Positions 1-6,978 of a stretch of 13,191 nucleotides of DNA are shown in pieces. Source of the stretch: JBPOHE01 sp052035915 (GTDB lineage: Bacteria; Pseudomonadota; Gammaproteobacteria; Chromatiales; Chromatiaceae); NCBI GenBank assembly GCA_052035915.1, contig JBPOHE010000099.1, forward strand, positions 1 to 13,191. Reading direction: 5' to 3'. Positions within the stretch are counted from its first letter, which is position 1, and every line of letters begins with the position of its first letter. Below the pieces are notes generated by a model that had not been told where the DNA came from, did no database searches, and worked only from the letters and a program-made list of their open reading frames with translations. The position numbers were made by a program, and so were the translations under genes.

Positions 1-219
1 CTCTCGCGGTCAAACGCCTACTGTTTCTGCTCATATCTTCATGGTCCGGCGAGGCATGCGGCCCGCCTCACTCGCGAGAACCCACCGAACAGGAATGGCT
101 ACGACGGTTACAGAAAGGCGCCCAAGAGCGGCAAGGGCGCGCGACCGAGCCACCAAGCGCTATACACAAACTCGCAGAACTCCAGATAATGCGACAACTT
201 TTCCTGGGAGAGGCCACTG

Positions 220-1149
220 ATGGATGCTTCTCAACCAATCAGAACCGCCGTCCTGCGGGGGGCCTTTTTCATCATTGTCTCCGAACTCATGTTCGCTTTG
301 ATGGGGGTCGGCGTCCGTTTTCTCTCGACCAGCCTGAGCAACGAAACCCTGGTCTTCTTCCGCAACCTGTTCGGACTCCTGCTGCTGTTACCCTGGATCG
401 GCCGTCAGGGTCTGAGAGGACTGGGAACCAAGGTATTGCCGCTTCACCTCTTGCGCGGTCTCGCCGGACTGGCAGCGATGTACTGCTTCTTTTACGCCCT
501 TGCCCATCTCCCCTTGTCCGAGGCGATGCTGCTCAAACTCACCGCCCCCCTCTTCATTCCTTTCCTGGCGCTATCATGGCTAAAAGAACCAATCTCGTTC
601 CAGGTGGGCAGCGGACTCCTGATTGGTTTCGCCGGCGTCCTCCTGGTATTGAACCCGGGGTGGCAGCCGACCGACCCTGCGGCCATGATCGCCCTGCTCG
701 GCGGCTTCTTTGCCGCTATCGTCCAGGTCGACATACGCCGCCTTTCCAGCACCGAACCCGGGCCGCGGATCGTCTTCTACTTTGCCGCCATCGGGACCCT
801 GGCCTCCATCTTCCCCCTCCCCTGGGCCTGGAGCACCCCGAGCGGTCCCGAGTATCTGGCCTTGTTCGCCGTCGCTGGTTTCGCCACCCTGGGACAACTC
901 TTCATGACCCAGGGGCTGGCCATCGCCCCGGCGGCGCCCATGGGAGCCTTCAGCTATTTTTCCGTAATCTTTGCCGCCATCTTCGGCTGGCTGTTCTGGG
1001 CCGAACAACCGGGTATCCCCAGTCTGATCGGGACTGGACTGGTGATCCTCGCCGGGGTATTGGTCGGCCGTTGGCGGCGCGGTCCGCAACCGCTGCCGGA
1101 TGGTGATAGCCTTGGCACAATGGGTAACAAACAAGTGGACAATGGATAA
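220..1149 (+). CDS. EamA/DMT-superfamily membrane transporter
   Basis: A 309-residue very hydrophobic protein with the ten-helix, two-repeat layout of EamA (drug/metabolite transporter) permeases. The first repeat spans roughly residues 14-145, with the typical FFRNLFG and EAMLLKLTAPLFIPFLA segments. The second spans roughly 152-290 (GGFFAAIVQVDIRRLS, then APMGAFSYFSVIFAAIFGWL). It acts in the inner membrane, probably as a small-metabolite exporter; the substrate cannot be read from sequence. The ATG is chosen because GGGAG lies nine bases upstream and the N-terminus is a short polar stretch before the first helix. The last 8 bases overlap the likely ATG of the GNAT gene, which suggests translational coupling in a three-gene operon. 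Family call is secure; substrate unknown. Confidence 0.93.
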   Translation: MDASQPIRTAVLRGAFFIIVSELMFALMGVGVRFLSTSLSNETLVFFRNLFGLLLLLPWIGRQGLRGLGTKVLPLHLLRGLAGLAAMYCFFYALAHLPLSEAMLLKLTAPLFIPFLALSWLKEPISFQVGSGLLIGFAGVLLVLNPGWQPTDPAAMIALLGGFFAAIVQVDIRRLSSTEPGPRIVFYFAAIGTLASIFPLPWAWSTPSGPEYLALFAVAGFATLGQLFMTQGLAIAPAAPMGAFSYFSVIFAAIFGWLFWAEQPGIPSLIGTGLVILAGVLVGRWRRGPQPLPDGDSLGTMGNKQVDNG

Positions 1150-1582
1150 TCCGGGGGTGTGGGTACGCCGGGCGGTTTGGCCTGAAGAGGCCGCGGCCAT
1201 AGCCTTGGTACGTGACCGGGTATTCGTGCAGGAGTTGGGCATCCCGACCGAACTCGAATGGGAAACTCCCGAACCGCCGGCCTGGTGGGTGATCGCCGAG
1301 GCCGGGCCAGGGCAGCCGGTAGGCACCGGGCGACTCCTGCCAAGCGGCCAGATCGGGCGCATGGCCGTGCTGCCGTCCTGGCGACGACAAGGCCTAGGGG
1401 GTCTCCTCCTGAAAGCGCTGCTGCAAATCGCCGATGATCAGGGTCATCTCCGCCCCTGGCTGAAGGCCCAGACCAGCGCCATAGGGTTCTATCGTCGCCA
1501 CGGCTTTGTCCCGATAGGCGAGATCTTCGACGAAGCGGGTATTCCTCATCAGAGCATGCGCTATGAAGGACAACAGAGATGA
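1142..1582 (+). CDS. GNAT family N-acetyltransferase (ElaA/YjcF-like)
   Basis: 146 residues from the ATG at 1142. It has the GNAT acetyl-CoA binding motif A (GRMAVLPSWRRQGLGGLLL, residues about 72-90, with the RxxGxG-type pyrophosphate loop RRQGLG at 81-86) and the C-terminal motif B segment IGFYRRHGF (114-122). The N-terminal RDRVFVQELGIPTELEWE resembles the ElaA/YjcF subgroup. It would transfer an acetyl group from acetyl-CoA to an amine; the acceptor is unknown. An alternative in-frame ATG at 1100 adds 14 residues that lie outside the domain and deep in the upstream gene, so 1142 is preferred, although no strong ribosome-binding site is seen for either. The stop overlaps the next ATG (ATGA), so the gene is in one operon with its neighbours. 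Confidence 0.9.
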   Translation: MDNPGVWVRRAVWPEEAAAIALVRDRVFVQELGIPTELEWETPEPPAWWVIAEAGPGQPVGTGRLLPSGQIGRMAVLPSWRRQGLGGLLLKALLQIADDQGHLRPWLKAQTSAIGFYRRHGFVPIGEIFDEAGIPHQSMRYEGQQR

Positions 1583-2103
1583 ATCACGCAGAACACCAAG
1601 CGGAATTGCGACTCCTGGGCGTCAACGCCGAGGTAGAGGAGTTGAAGGATCTGACCAGCATTCGCCAGGTCTCGCTCCAGCTGGCCTCCCAGGCAAGAAA
1701 ACACCTGAGCATTTTCACCCCGGACCTCGAACCGGCCCTCTACGATCAACAGGCCTTTCTGGACGCCTTGACACGACTCGCCATCTCCAGCGCCCGCGCC
1801 CAGATCCGCGTCCTGCTGCTTGACCATGACACCGCGGTCACACAAGGCCACCGCCTCATCGAGCTGGCCAGGCGCTTGACGAGTCGCATCGAGATCCGTT
1901 GCCCGGGTGAAGACTTCAAGGATGAGGGGATGAACTTTCTGCTCGCCGATGGCTTAGGTTATGTCTACCGGGAACCCGGGCGACCGCACCAGGCCAGGGC
2001 CTGCTTCAACCAGCCCCGGGAGACCCAACGCCTTCAAGGTTACTTCGACGCGATCTGGGAAACCGGGGTGCCGGACAGCGAACTGCGTCGACTCTACCTT
2101 TGA
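1579..2103 (+). CDS. Conserved hypothetical protein, DUF7931/phospholipase-D-like fold
   Basis: A soluble protein of 174 residues starting at the ATG that overlaps the GNAT stop codon (ATGA). The core (about residues 30-110: QLASQARKHLSIFTPDLEP, then a helix and IRVLLLDHDTAVTQGHRLIELARRL) has the alternating strand/helix look of the N-terminal half of PLD-like proteins. No full HKD (HxKxxxxD) motif is visible, so catalysis by the PLD route is not supported. From memory, proteins of this kind (named DUF7931 in domain databases) sit directly after, or are fused to, GNAT enzymes in gammaproteobacteria. That matches the context here and suggests a joint role, but the function is not known. The domain name is a recollection, not a search result. 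Confidence 0.82.
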   Translation: MNHAEHQAELRLLGVNAEVEELKDLTSIRQVSLQLASQARKHLSIFTPDLEPALYDQQAFLDALTRLAISSARAQIRVLLLDHDTAVTQGHRLIELARRLTSRIEIRCPGEDFKDEGMNFLLADGLGYVYREPGRPHQARACFNQPRETQRLQGYFDAIWETGVPDSELRRLYL

Positions 2104-2136
2104 GATCCGCCTCAAATGAAGCCCGCACCCGGCACC

Positions 2137-2160
2137 GGCTATCGCTAGCGATGGTTTTTC
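2137..2160 (+). terminator. Weak candidate terminator after the DMT-GNAT operon
   Basis: A 12-base palindrome (ATCGCTAGCGAT, 2141-2152) extends by a few wobble pairs to a stem of about 7 bp with a CTAG loop, followed by TTTTT at 2155-2159. It lies between the convergent operon and dusA, where a terminator is expected. The stem is short and part of the T-run is used for pairing, so the assignment is tentative. Confidence 0.3.
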
Positions 2161-2198
2161 GATTCAACAACTGGCCGAAGGGACGCCGCGACCGGCAT

Positions 2199-3245
2199 TT
2201 AACAAGTATCGACCCGCCGGAGATTCTCCGCCGCTTTGAGGATGCGTTCCGGACCGATGTCTTGGCGCTGGCTGATATCGCTGAGAAAACGTCGCCACTC
2301 CCGGGCCCCAGGCTGACCGTAGAACAGGGTGATGAGGTGCTTGGTCATGAGATGCAAGGGCGTCCCGCGCTGCCGCTCCCGCTCCAGGAACACCAGATAG
2401 TCGGCTAGGACAGCGAAACGGGTCATGGGGACGCCTCGCCAGTGATAGAACTGGGAGTCCACCTGACTGAACAGCCAGGGATCTTCATAAGCGGCCCGAC
2501 CGATCATGAAACCATCGACATGACGCAGATGCCTCGCGGCCTCTTCCAGCGAACGGATGCCCCCATTGATCCAGATCTCCAGATGAGGGAAATCCTGTTT
2601 CAAGCGATAGACCACATCGTACCTGAGCGGGGGGATCTCGCGATTCTCCCGCGGGCTCAATCCCTGCAACCAGGCCTTGCGGGCATGGATGATGAAAGTG
2701 CGGCAACCGGCCTCCGCCAAGGTCGCGACGAAGTGGGTCAATTCAGGGTAACTGTCCTGGTGGTCGATACCGATACGGGTCTTTACCGTCACTGGGAGGT
2801 CACCGACACCGATCATGGCGCGCAGACAATCTGCCACCAATTCCGGCTCGGCCATCAGGCAGGCCCCGAAGCGACCGCTCTGGACCCGTTCGCTGGGGCA
2901 ACCCAGATTCAGATTGACCTGGTCATAGCCCCAATCCGCCGCCATCCGGGTGCAGGCAGCGAGCTCGTCCGGGTTGTTGCCGCCGAGCTGGAGGGCGAGA
3001 GGGTGTTCGGAAGGGTCGTATTCGAGGAGACGATCCCGATCGCCATTGATGAGCGCCGCACAGTGGATCATCTCGGTATAGAGCAGACTGTGGCGGCTGA
3101 TCAAGCGCATCAGATAGCGAAAAAAACGATCGGTATAATCCATCATCGGAGCGACGGCGGCCCGATGGGTGATTCGGTTTGAGGGGCTGGACAAGACTTG
3201 ATTCACACTCTGGAAGGACTGGGAGACGACTGGGATTGAGAACAT
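2199..3245 (-). CDS. dusA: tRNA-dihydrouridine(20/20a) synthase DusA
   Basis: FMN-dependent NADPH reductase that reduces U20/U20a in the tRNA D-loop. From the ATG at 3245 the protein is 348 residues, near the usual DusA length. Signatures in order: APMMDYTD (32-39, FMN-binding start of the barrel), LYTEMIHC (55-62), LALQLGGN (83-90), NLNLGCPSERVQSGRFGACLM (111-131) with the catalytic Cys at 116, TVKTRIG (153-159, flavin-contacting Lys 155), HARK (187-190) and INGGI (226-230). The GCPSERVQ..FGACLM form is DusA-specific rather than DusB/C. A TTG at 3269 would add eight residues (FFLAPRI type) with no family support; the ATG at 3245 has GAGG a few bases upstream. Monocistronic, convergent with the operon on its left and divergent from the diguanylate cyclase. 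Confidence 0.96.
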   Translation of the reverse strand: MFSIPVVSQSFQSVNQVLSSPSNRITHRAAVAPMMDYTDRFFRYLMRLISRHSLLYTEMIHCAALINGDRDRLLEYDPSEHPLALQLGGNNPDELAACTRMAADWGYDQVNLNLGCPSERVQSGRFGACLMAEPELVADCLRAMIGVGDLPVTVKTRIGIDHQDSYPELTHFVATLAEAGCRTFIIHARKAWLQGLSPRENREIPPLRYDVVYRLKQDFPHLEIWINGGIRSLEEAARHLRHVDGFMIGRAAYEDPWLFSQVDSQFYHWRGVPMTRFAVLADYLVFLERERQRGTPLHLMTKHLITLFYGQPGAREWRRFLSDISQRQDIGPERILKAAENLRRVDTC

Positions 3246-3557
3246 GATCCTCGGGGCCAGGAAAAACAACCTTTCGCGCTCCTTGACCCGGCCCGCGGGG
3301 CGGGTTGGGAAATCTTAGCGGAAATTCCCCTCTCGCGACCCGTTCCAACAGCCGTTGTCCTCATCCCTTGCCGTACTCCGCCGTCCCGAGCCGAGCGCTG
3401 TACCAGTATCCGCTTCCACCTTGGACGATTACTGTCAAAAGAAAACCAGCCTGCGCAGGCTGGTATTTCTTTTCCGGCAATCGCCTTATGATCCGGAACA
3501 ACGCCTTTAGGGTTCGGGACCAGAATCGAAACAACCTCGAACGATGTCAGACCAGTC
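3246..3557. other. 312-bp divergent intergenic region (dusA / GGDEF gene)
   Basis: Holds the 5' regions of two divergent genes and a strong palindromic hairpin (listed separately, 3437-3473). Open frames that cross it read into the flanking genes in the wrong frame and show no recognisable domain. I see no convincing protein gene or consensus sigma-70 promoter. Confidence 0.5.
3437..3473. terminator. Bidirectional terminator-like hairpin between divergent genes
   Basis: A perfect 18-base palindrome (CCAGCCTGCGCAGGCTGG, 3445-3462) is flanked by AAAAGAAAA on the left and TATTTCTTTT on the right. The full structure is a hairpin with A-rich 5' and T-rich 3' flanks on both strands, the form of a bidirectional intrinsic terminator. 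Its place between two divergent genes is odd, because no annotated gene ends there. It would lie in the leader of the GGDEF gene or close a short untranslated transcript. Confidence 0.55.
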
Positions 3558-4613
3558 ATGAAGCCACCTCCTCAGCCGTTGAACCCTATCGACCACAGCG
3601 AACTGGCAAAATACGCTGGTACCTTCGCCAGGATCGAATGGCTGCTTCTGGTCTTACTGTTGCTCTATATCGTGACGCCCGCTGTCCGGGTGACCTCCAC
3701 CCCGTCCGTCATTCTCGCCGCCTGCGGCTATTTCGTCGCCGTCCTCGGCCTGCACCTGTTCGGCGTCCGACGGGAACACCGGCCCTGGGGCATCGCCCTG
3801 CGTACCTGGCTCATGATCGCCCTCATCGCCTGGGTGATGTGGCATAGCGGGGGTGTTCATAGCCCCTTGCTGGGCCTTTTTCTCTTGCCCCTGGTAGCCG
3901 CGGCGCTGATCCTCGGCATGGGCATGACCTTGTTTGACACCCTGCTGGTCACCCTGGCTTATCTCGCCCTGGGTTGGTTCGAGGATCCCCAGGGTAAGCT
4001 ACCGCCCCAGGAACTCGTCCGAGTGGCGGTGGTGTTTTCGCCTTTTCTCCTGGTGGCCTATCTCACCGCCTCGCTGCATCGCGATATCGCCCAAGCCAAC
4101 CAACGTATCCAGACCCTTTCCCTGACGGACGAACTGACCGGTCTCTACAACCTGCGGGCCTTCAAAAACCTGATGGCGCGGGAAGAGACCCGGGCAAAAC
4201 GTTACCAGCGCCCTTTCACCATCCTCATGATAGACGCGGATTTTCTCAAGCAGATCAACGATCAGTACGGTCATTCCGCCGGCTCCGAGTTGATTCGCCA
4301 TGTGGCCAGGCATATCCGACGCTACCTCCGCACCACGGACATTCCGGCCAGATATGGGGGCGACGAATTCGTGGCCTTGCTGGTGGAAACCACCAGTCAG
4401 GGCGGCTGGGCGGTCGCCGAACGCCTGCGGCAGGCCGTGGCCCAGAATCCCATCATGCTGGAGAAAGAAAATATTGCCGCCAGTATCAGTATCGGCTTGG
4501 CCGCCTACCCGGAACACGGGGAGAATGCGGAGGCCGTGCTTGCCCTGGCCGACCGGGCCCTCTATGAAAGCAAACGGGCCGGGCGCAACCTGGTGCGGAT
4601 TCATGGCCGCTGA
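3558..4613 (+). CDS. Membrane-bound diguanylate cyclase (GGDEF)
   Basis: Makes c-di-GMP from two GTP. Of its 351 residues, about 25-172 form five to six membrane helices (a PilS-like SGGVHSPLLGLFLLPLVAAAL segment lies near 97-117). They are followed by a short linker helix (ASLHRDIAQANQRIQTL) and a complete GGDEF domain from DELTGLYNLRAF (191-202) to about 348. The active-site loop is GGDEF at 267-271, and an RxxD product-inhibition site (RTTD, 258-261) sits exactly five residues upstream, so the enzyme should be active and feedback-controlled. The membrane part presumably senses a signal; the ligand is unknown. The ATG at 3558 gives a polar N-terminus before the first helix, but no strong ribosome-binding site is seen. 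The next gene on the same strand starts about 70 bp later. Confidence 0.94.
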   Translation: MKPPPQPLNPIDHSELAKYAGTFARIEWLLLVLLLLYIVTPAVRVTSTPSVILAACGYFVAVLGLHLFGVRREHRPWGIALRTWLMIALIAWVMWHSGGVHSPLLGLFLLPLVAAALILGMGMTLFDTLLVTLAYLALGWFEDPQGKLPPQELVRVAVVFSPFLLVAYLTASLHRDIAQANQRIQTLSLTDELTGLYNLRAFKNLMAREETRAKRYQRPFTILMIDADFLKQINDQYGHSAGSELIRHVARHIRRYLRTTDIPARYGGDEFVALLVETTSQGGWAVAERLRQAVAQNPIMLEKENIAASISIGLAAYPEHGENAEAVLALADRALYESKRAGRNLVRIHGR

Positions 4614-4682
4614 ACCAAACCAGTGTCGCTGGGTGATAAGTGGCCGTCGCCACTCCCACTGTCAGATCAAACCGAGTATTCG

Positions 4683-5504
4683 ATGAACACCACTTCCAAG
4701 GCACCCGCGCCCACGGGGGCGGAAAGCAAACGCACCCTGTTGCTGGTCCTGATCGGCGGCTTTTTTGTCGCCAATGCCTTGATCGCCGAATTTATCGGGG
4801 TCAAGGTCTTTTCCCTGGAAAGGACGCTGGGCTTCTCCCCCCTCGATTGGCCCCTGACCGACAGTTATCGCCTCTCACTCAATATCAGCGCCGGGGTGTT
4901 GCTCTGGCCCCTGGAGTTCAGTATCGCCGACCTGATCAACGAATATTTCGGCCAGCGAGGCATCAAGCTGCTGTCCTATCTGGCGGTCGGCTTCATCGGC
5001 TACGCCTTCGTCATGATTGCTTTCGCCATCTGGCTGACACCGGCGGATTTTTGGATCCTGCGCCAGACCGATCAGGGACCGCTCAATATGGATCTCGCCT
5101 TCGATGCGGTCTTTTCTCAGGGTATGTGGATCATTGCCGGCTCTCTGGTGGCCTTTCTGGTGGGCCAGTTGCTGGATGTCCGGGTGTTTCACCTGGTGAA
5201 ACGATACACCGGCGAAGGCCGTCTATGGCTGCGGGCCACCGGTTCGACCTTCGTCTCCCAACTGGTAGACAGCTTCATCGTCCTGGCTATCGCCTTCCAT
5301 TTCAATCCAGCCACCCAATGGGAGCTGAAAACCATCCTCCTCCTCGGGCTGGTCAAATATTTCTATAAGTTCATCATGGCCATACTTCTGACCCCATTGA
5401 TCTATCTGCTGCATCGCCTGATCGACAACTACCTGGGCGAACCCCTGGCCACAGAGATGAAGCGTGAAGCGATGTCGCAAAGCCGCACAGCGAGCGGAGT
5501 CTGA
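4683..5504 (+). CDS. yhhQ: Queuosine precursor transporter, YhhQ/VUT family
   Basis: 273-residue integral membrane protein of the VUT/YhhQ family (PF02592). In E. coli the family member imports queuosine precursors (preQ0/preQ1) for tRNA modification. Signatures are the long first helix with NALIAEFIGVKVFSL (31-45), the amphipathic ISAGVLLWPLEFSIADLINEYFGQRG region (DLINEYFG at 83-90) and the late VSQLVDSFIVLAIAFHF and KFIMAILLTPLIYLLH helices. It is a little longer than E. coli YhhQ because of an extra-membrane loop around residues 45-65 and 115-130. The ATG at 4683 is preferred over a GTG at 4623, since the additional 20 residues are not typical. It follows the cyclase gene by 69 bp and may share its transcript. 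Substrate is by family only. Confidence 0.9.
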   Translation: MNTTSKAPAPTGAESKRTLLLVLIGGFFVANALIAEFIGVKVFSLERTLGFSPLDWPLTDSYRLSLNISAGVLLWPLEFSIADLINEYFGQRGIKLLSYLAVGFIGYAFVMIAFAIWLTPADFWILRQTDQGPLNMDLAFDAVFSQGMWIIAGSLVAFLVGQLLDVRVFHLVKRYTGEGRLWLRATGSTFVSQLVDSFIVLAIAFHFNPATQWELKTILLLGLVKYFYKFIMAILLTPLIYLLHRLIDNYLGEPLATEMKREAMSQSRTASGV

Positions 5505-5579
5505 CCCATAACACTGGTTGTTGTTATGAAGCGAATAACGCGGCTTTTGGGGTCAGGGAATTCCCCGGGCTCCAAGCGC

Positions 5580-5696
5580 CTAGGTTCTGTTGACATAAGC
5601 CCATGAGCTCTTCTAGATCAACGGGTCAGAGTTGACCCATTTCCTTAAAAAGATTGTAAAATCAATGAGATAAATTCTTATGTCAACAGCACCTAG
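5580..5696. mobile_element. 117-bp MITE-like element with 20-bp terminal inverted repeats
   Basis: The left end (5580-5599, CTAGGTTCTGTTGACATAAG) and the reverse complement of the right end (5677-5696) match at 19 of 20 positions. Outermost on both sides is CTAG. This may be a 4-bp target duplication of the YTAR type known for IS5-family elements, leaving 16-bp inverted repeats (15/16). The interior has no coding capacity, is AT-rich in its right half and contains a small hairpin (GGGTCA/TGACCC, 5623-5638). Size, ends and lack of a gene fit a non-autonomous miniature element mobilised by an unseen transposase. The IS-family link is inference. Confidence 0.75.
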
Positions 5697-6976
5697 TCCT
5701 GTCTGGCCTGCAACCAGTGGAGCAGGTCGGCTTGCGGCATGGGACCGGCGATGGCGTATCCCTGCCCATAGTCGCAGCCCAGGCCGGTGAGGACTTCCAA
5801 GGCATCCGTGTTCTCGATCCCACCCGCACCGACGGAGATATTCATCTTATGGGCCAGATTGATGATGGTCTGGACGATGGCGTCATCCCGGCCCTTGCCG
5901 GTGAGGCTCTTCACCAGGGCGCGGGGGATCTTGATCTGGTCGATGGCAAAGAGTCGGACCAGGGCCAGGGCATCCTGACCGGCACCAAAGTTGTCTACCG
6001 CCAGACGCACCCCCAGGATCTGGAGTTTTTCCATATTCGCCACCACCTTATCGAGCAACAAGGGGCGGCGGGACTCCTTGAGTTCCAGGGTCAGGCGATG
6101 CGGGGTCAGTCCCCAGAGGCCGAGGGTTTCTTCCATGAGCTCGGCGAACTCCTCGTCTTCCAGGATCTCCAACGGCAGGTTGACCGCTACCGGCAGCTTG
6201 TCCCAGGGTTCGGGTCTATCGCCCGAATGACGCAAGGCCGTGCGCAGCACCCACCAATGGAAGGACTGCAACAAATCGATATCCTGGAGATAGGGAACGA
6301 AGCGGTCAGCGGTCAGCAGGCCCCTGGAGGGATGGCGCCAACGTGTCAGCACCTCCAGCCCCACCAGGTTGCCGGTAACAAGATCGACCTTGGGTTGGTA
6401 AGCCACTTCGAGTTCGTCATTGTCGAGGGCCTCGACAAACTCTCGCTCGATATTCAGGGTCTGCACGATCTCCTGATCCTCGGCGCCCGAAAACAACCGG
6501 AAAGGTTCGCTGTAACGGATCGCCGCCTGCAACGCCTGATCGCAGTTCAAGAGCGCCGTATCGAGGGTCTCGGCCTGATCGGGAACCACCAATACACCGA
6601 TGGCGATCTCGGCACGGATCTTGTGCAGATCACCACAGACGATCGCCTCGTGGAAAACCCGGGTCAGCTTGCTGGCGGCCAGGATCGCCTGCCCTTCGAC
6701 GCGAAGTCTCGGCAGTAATATGCCGAATTCGGCACTCCCGATGCGGCCTACCAGATCCAATTCCCGGGTGGCTTCACACAGGCGCCCGCCGATCTGCCTC
6801 AATAGGTCATCGCCGACGGCATGACCATAATGATGGTTGATTTGCCGCAGATTCCGCACCTTGAGCATGAGCAGACCGGACTTGTCCCCGGCCTCGGCCT
6901 CTTGCACACACCCCGCCAAGGCCGCGAGAAAATCTCCCCGCCCCAAAATACCTTTTTCTGCCATAAGTGGATGCAT
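5693..6976 (-). CDS. GGDEF-EAL protein with degenerate motifs, probable c-di-GMP effector
   Basis: A cytoplasmic protein of 427 residues with two domains and no membrane segment. The GGDEF domain (about 12-165) keeps the fold (INHHYGHAVGDDLLRQIG), but the active loop reads GSAEF (80-84), so cyclase activity is unlikely. The EAL domain (about 175-422) reads EVLTRW (208-213) at the signature. It keeps the catalytic-site Asn 266, Glu 298, Lys 349 and Gln 405, but the DDFG loop is DNFG (328-331) and the ExVE loop is GGIE (385-388), losing two residues needed for phosphodiesterase catalysis. A binding or regulatory role, as in LapD/FimX-type proteins, is more likely. Its ATG lies two bases after the stop of the HD-GYP gene, so the two are translationally coupled. 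Its TAG stop falls inside the MITE right end. No clear ribosome-binding site. Confidence 0.93.
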   Translation of the reverse strand: MHPLMAEKGILGRGDFLAALAGCVQEAEAGDKSGLLMLKVRNLRQINHHYGHAVGDDLLRQIGGRLCEATRELDLVGRIGSAEFGILLPRLRVEGQAILAASKLTRVFHEAIVCGDLHKIRAEIAIGVLVVPDQAETLDTALLNCDQALQAAIRYSEPFRLFSGAEDQEIVQTLNIEREFVEALDNDELEVAYQPKVDLVTGNLVGLEVLTRWRHPSRGLLTADRFVPYLQDIDLLQSFHWWVLRTALRHSGDRPEPWDKLPVAVNLPLEILEDEEFAELMEETLGLWGLTPHRLTLELKESRRPLLLDKVVANMEKLQILGVRLAVDNFGAGQDALALVRLFAIDQIKIPRALVKSLTGKGRDDAIVQTIINLAHKMNISVGAGGIENTDALEVLTGLGCDYGQGYAIAGPMPQADLLHWLQARQD

Positions 6977-6978
6977 CG

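Noticed and set aside
3..219. Open frame at the left edge (reads ...KRLLFLLISSWSGEACGPP..., continuing past 189 into another frame of the transporter gene).
   Set aside because: No recognisable domain or start; it runs on only as a shadow of the transporter gene. I see nothing else supportable in the first 219 bases.
2442..3182. Long open frame antisense to dusA.
   Set aside because: Explained by the GC-rich codon usage of dusA on the other strand; the translation has no domain-like pattern.
5507..5528. CATAACA/TGTTATG hairpin after yhhQ considered as a terminator.
   Set aside because: AT-rich 7-bp stem with an 8-base loop and no T-run after it.
5717..6718. 333-codon open frame antisense to the GGDEF-EAL gene.
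   Set aside because: A mirror of a strongly supported gene; low-complexity Gln/Gly/Asp-rich translation typical of antisense frames.
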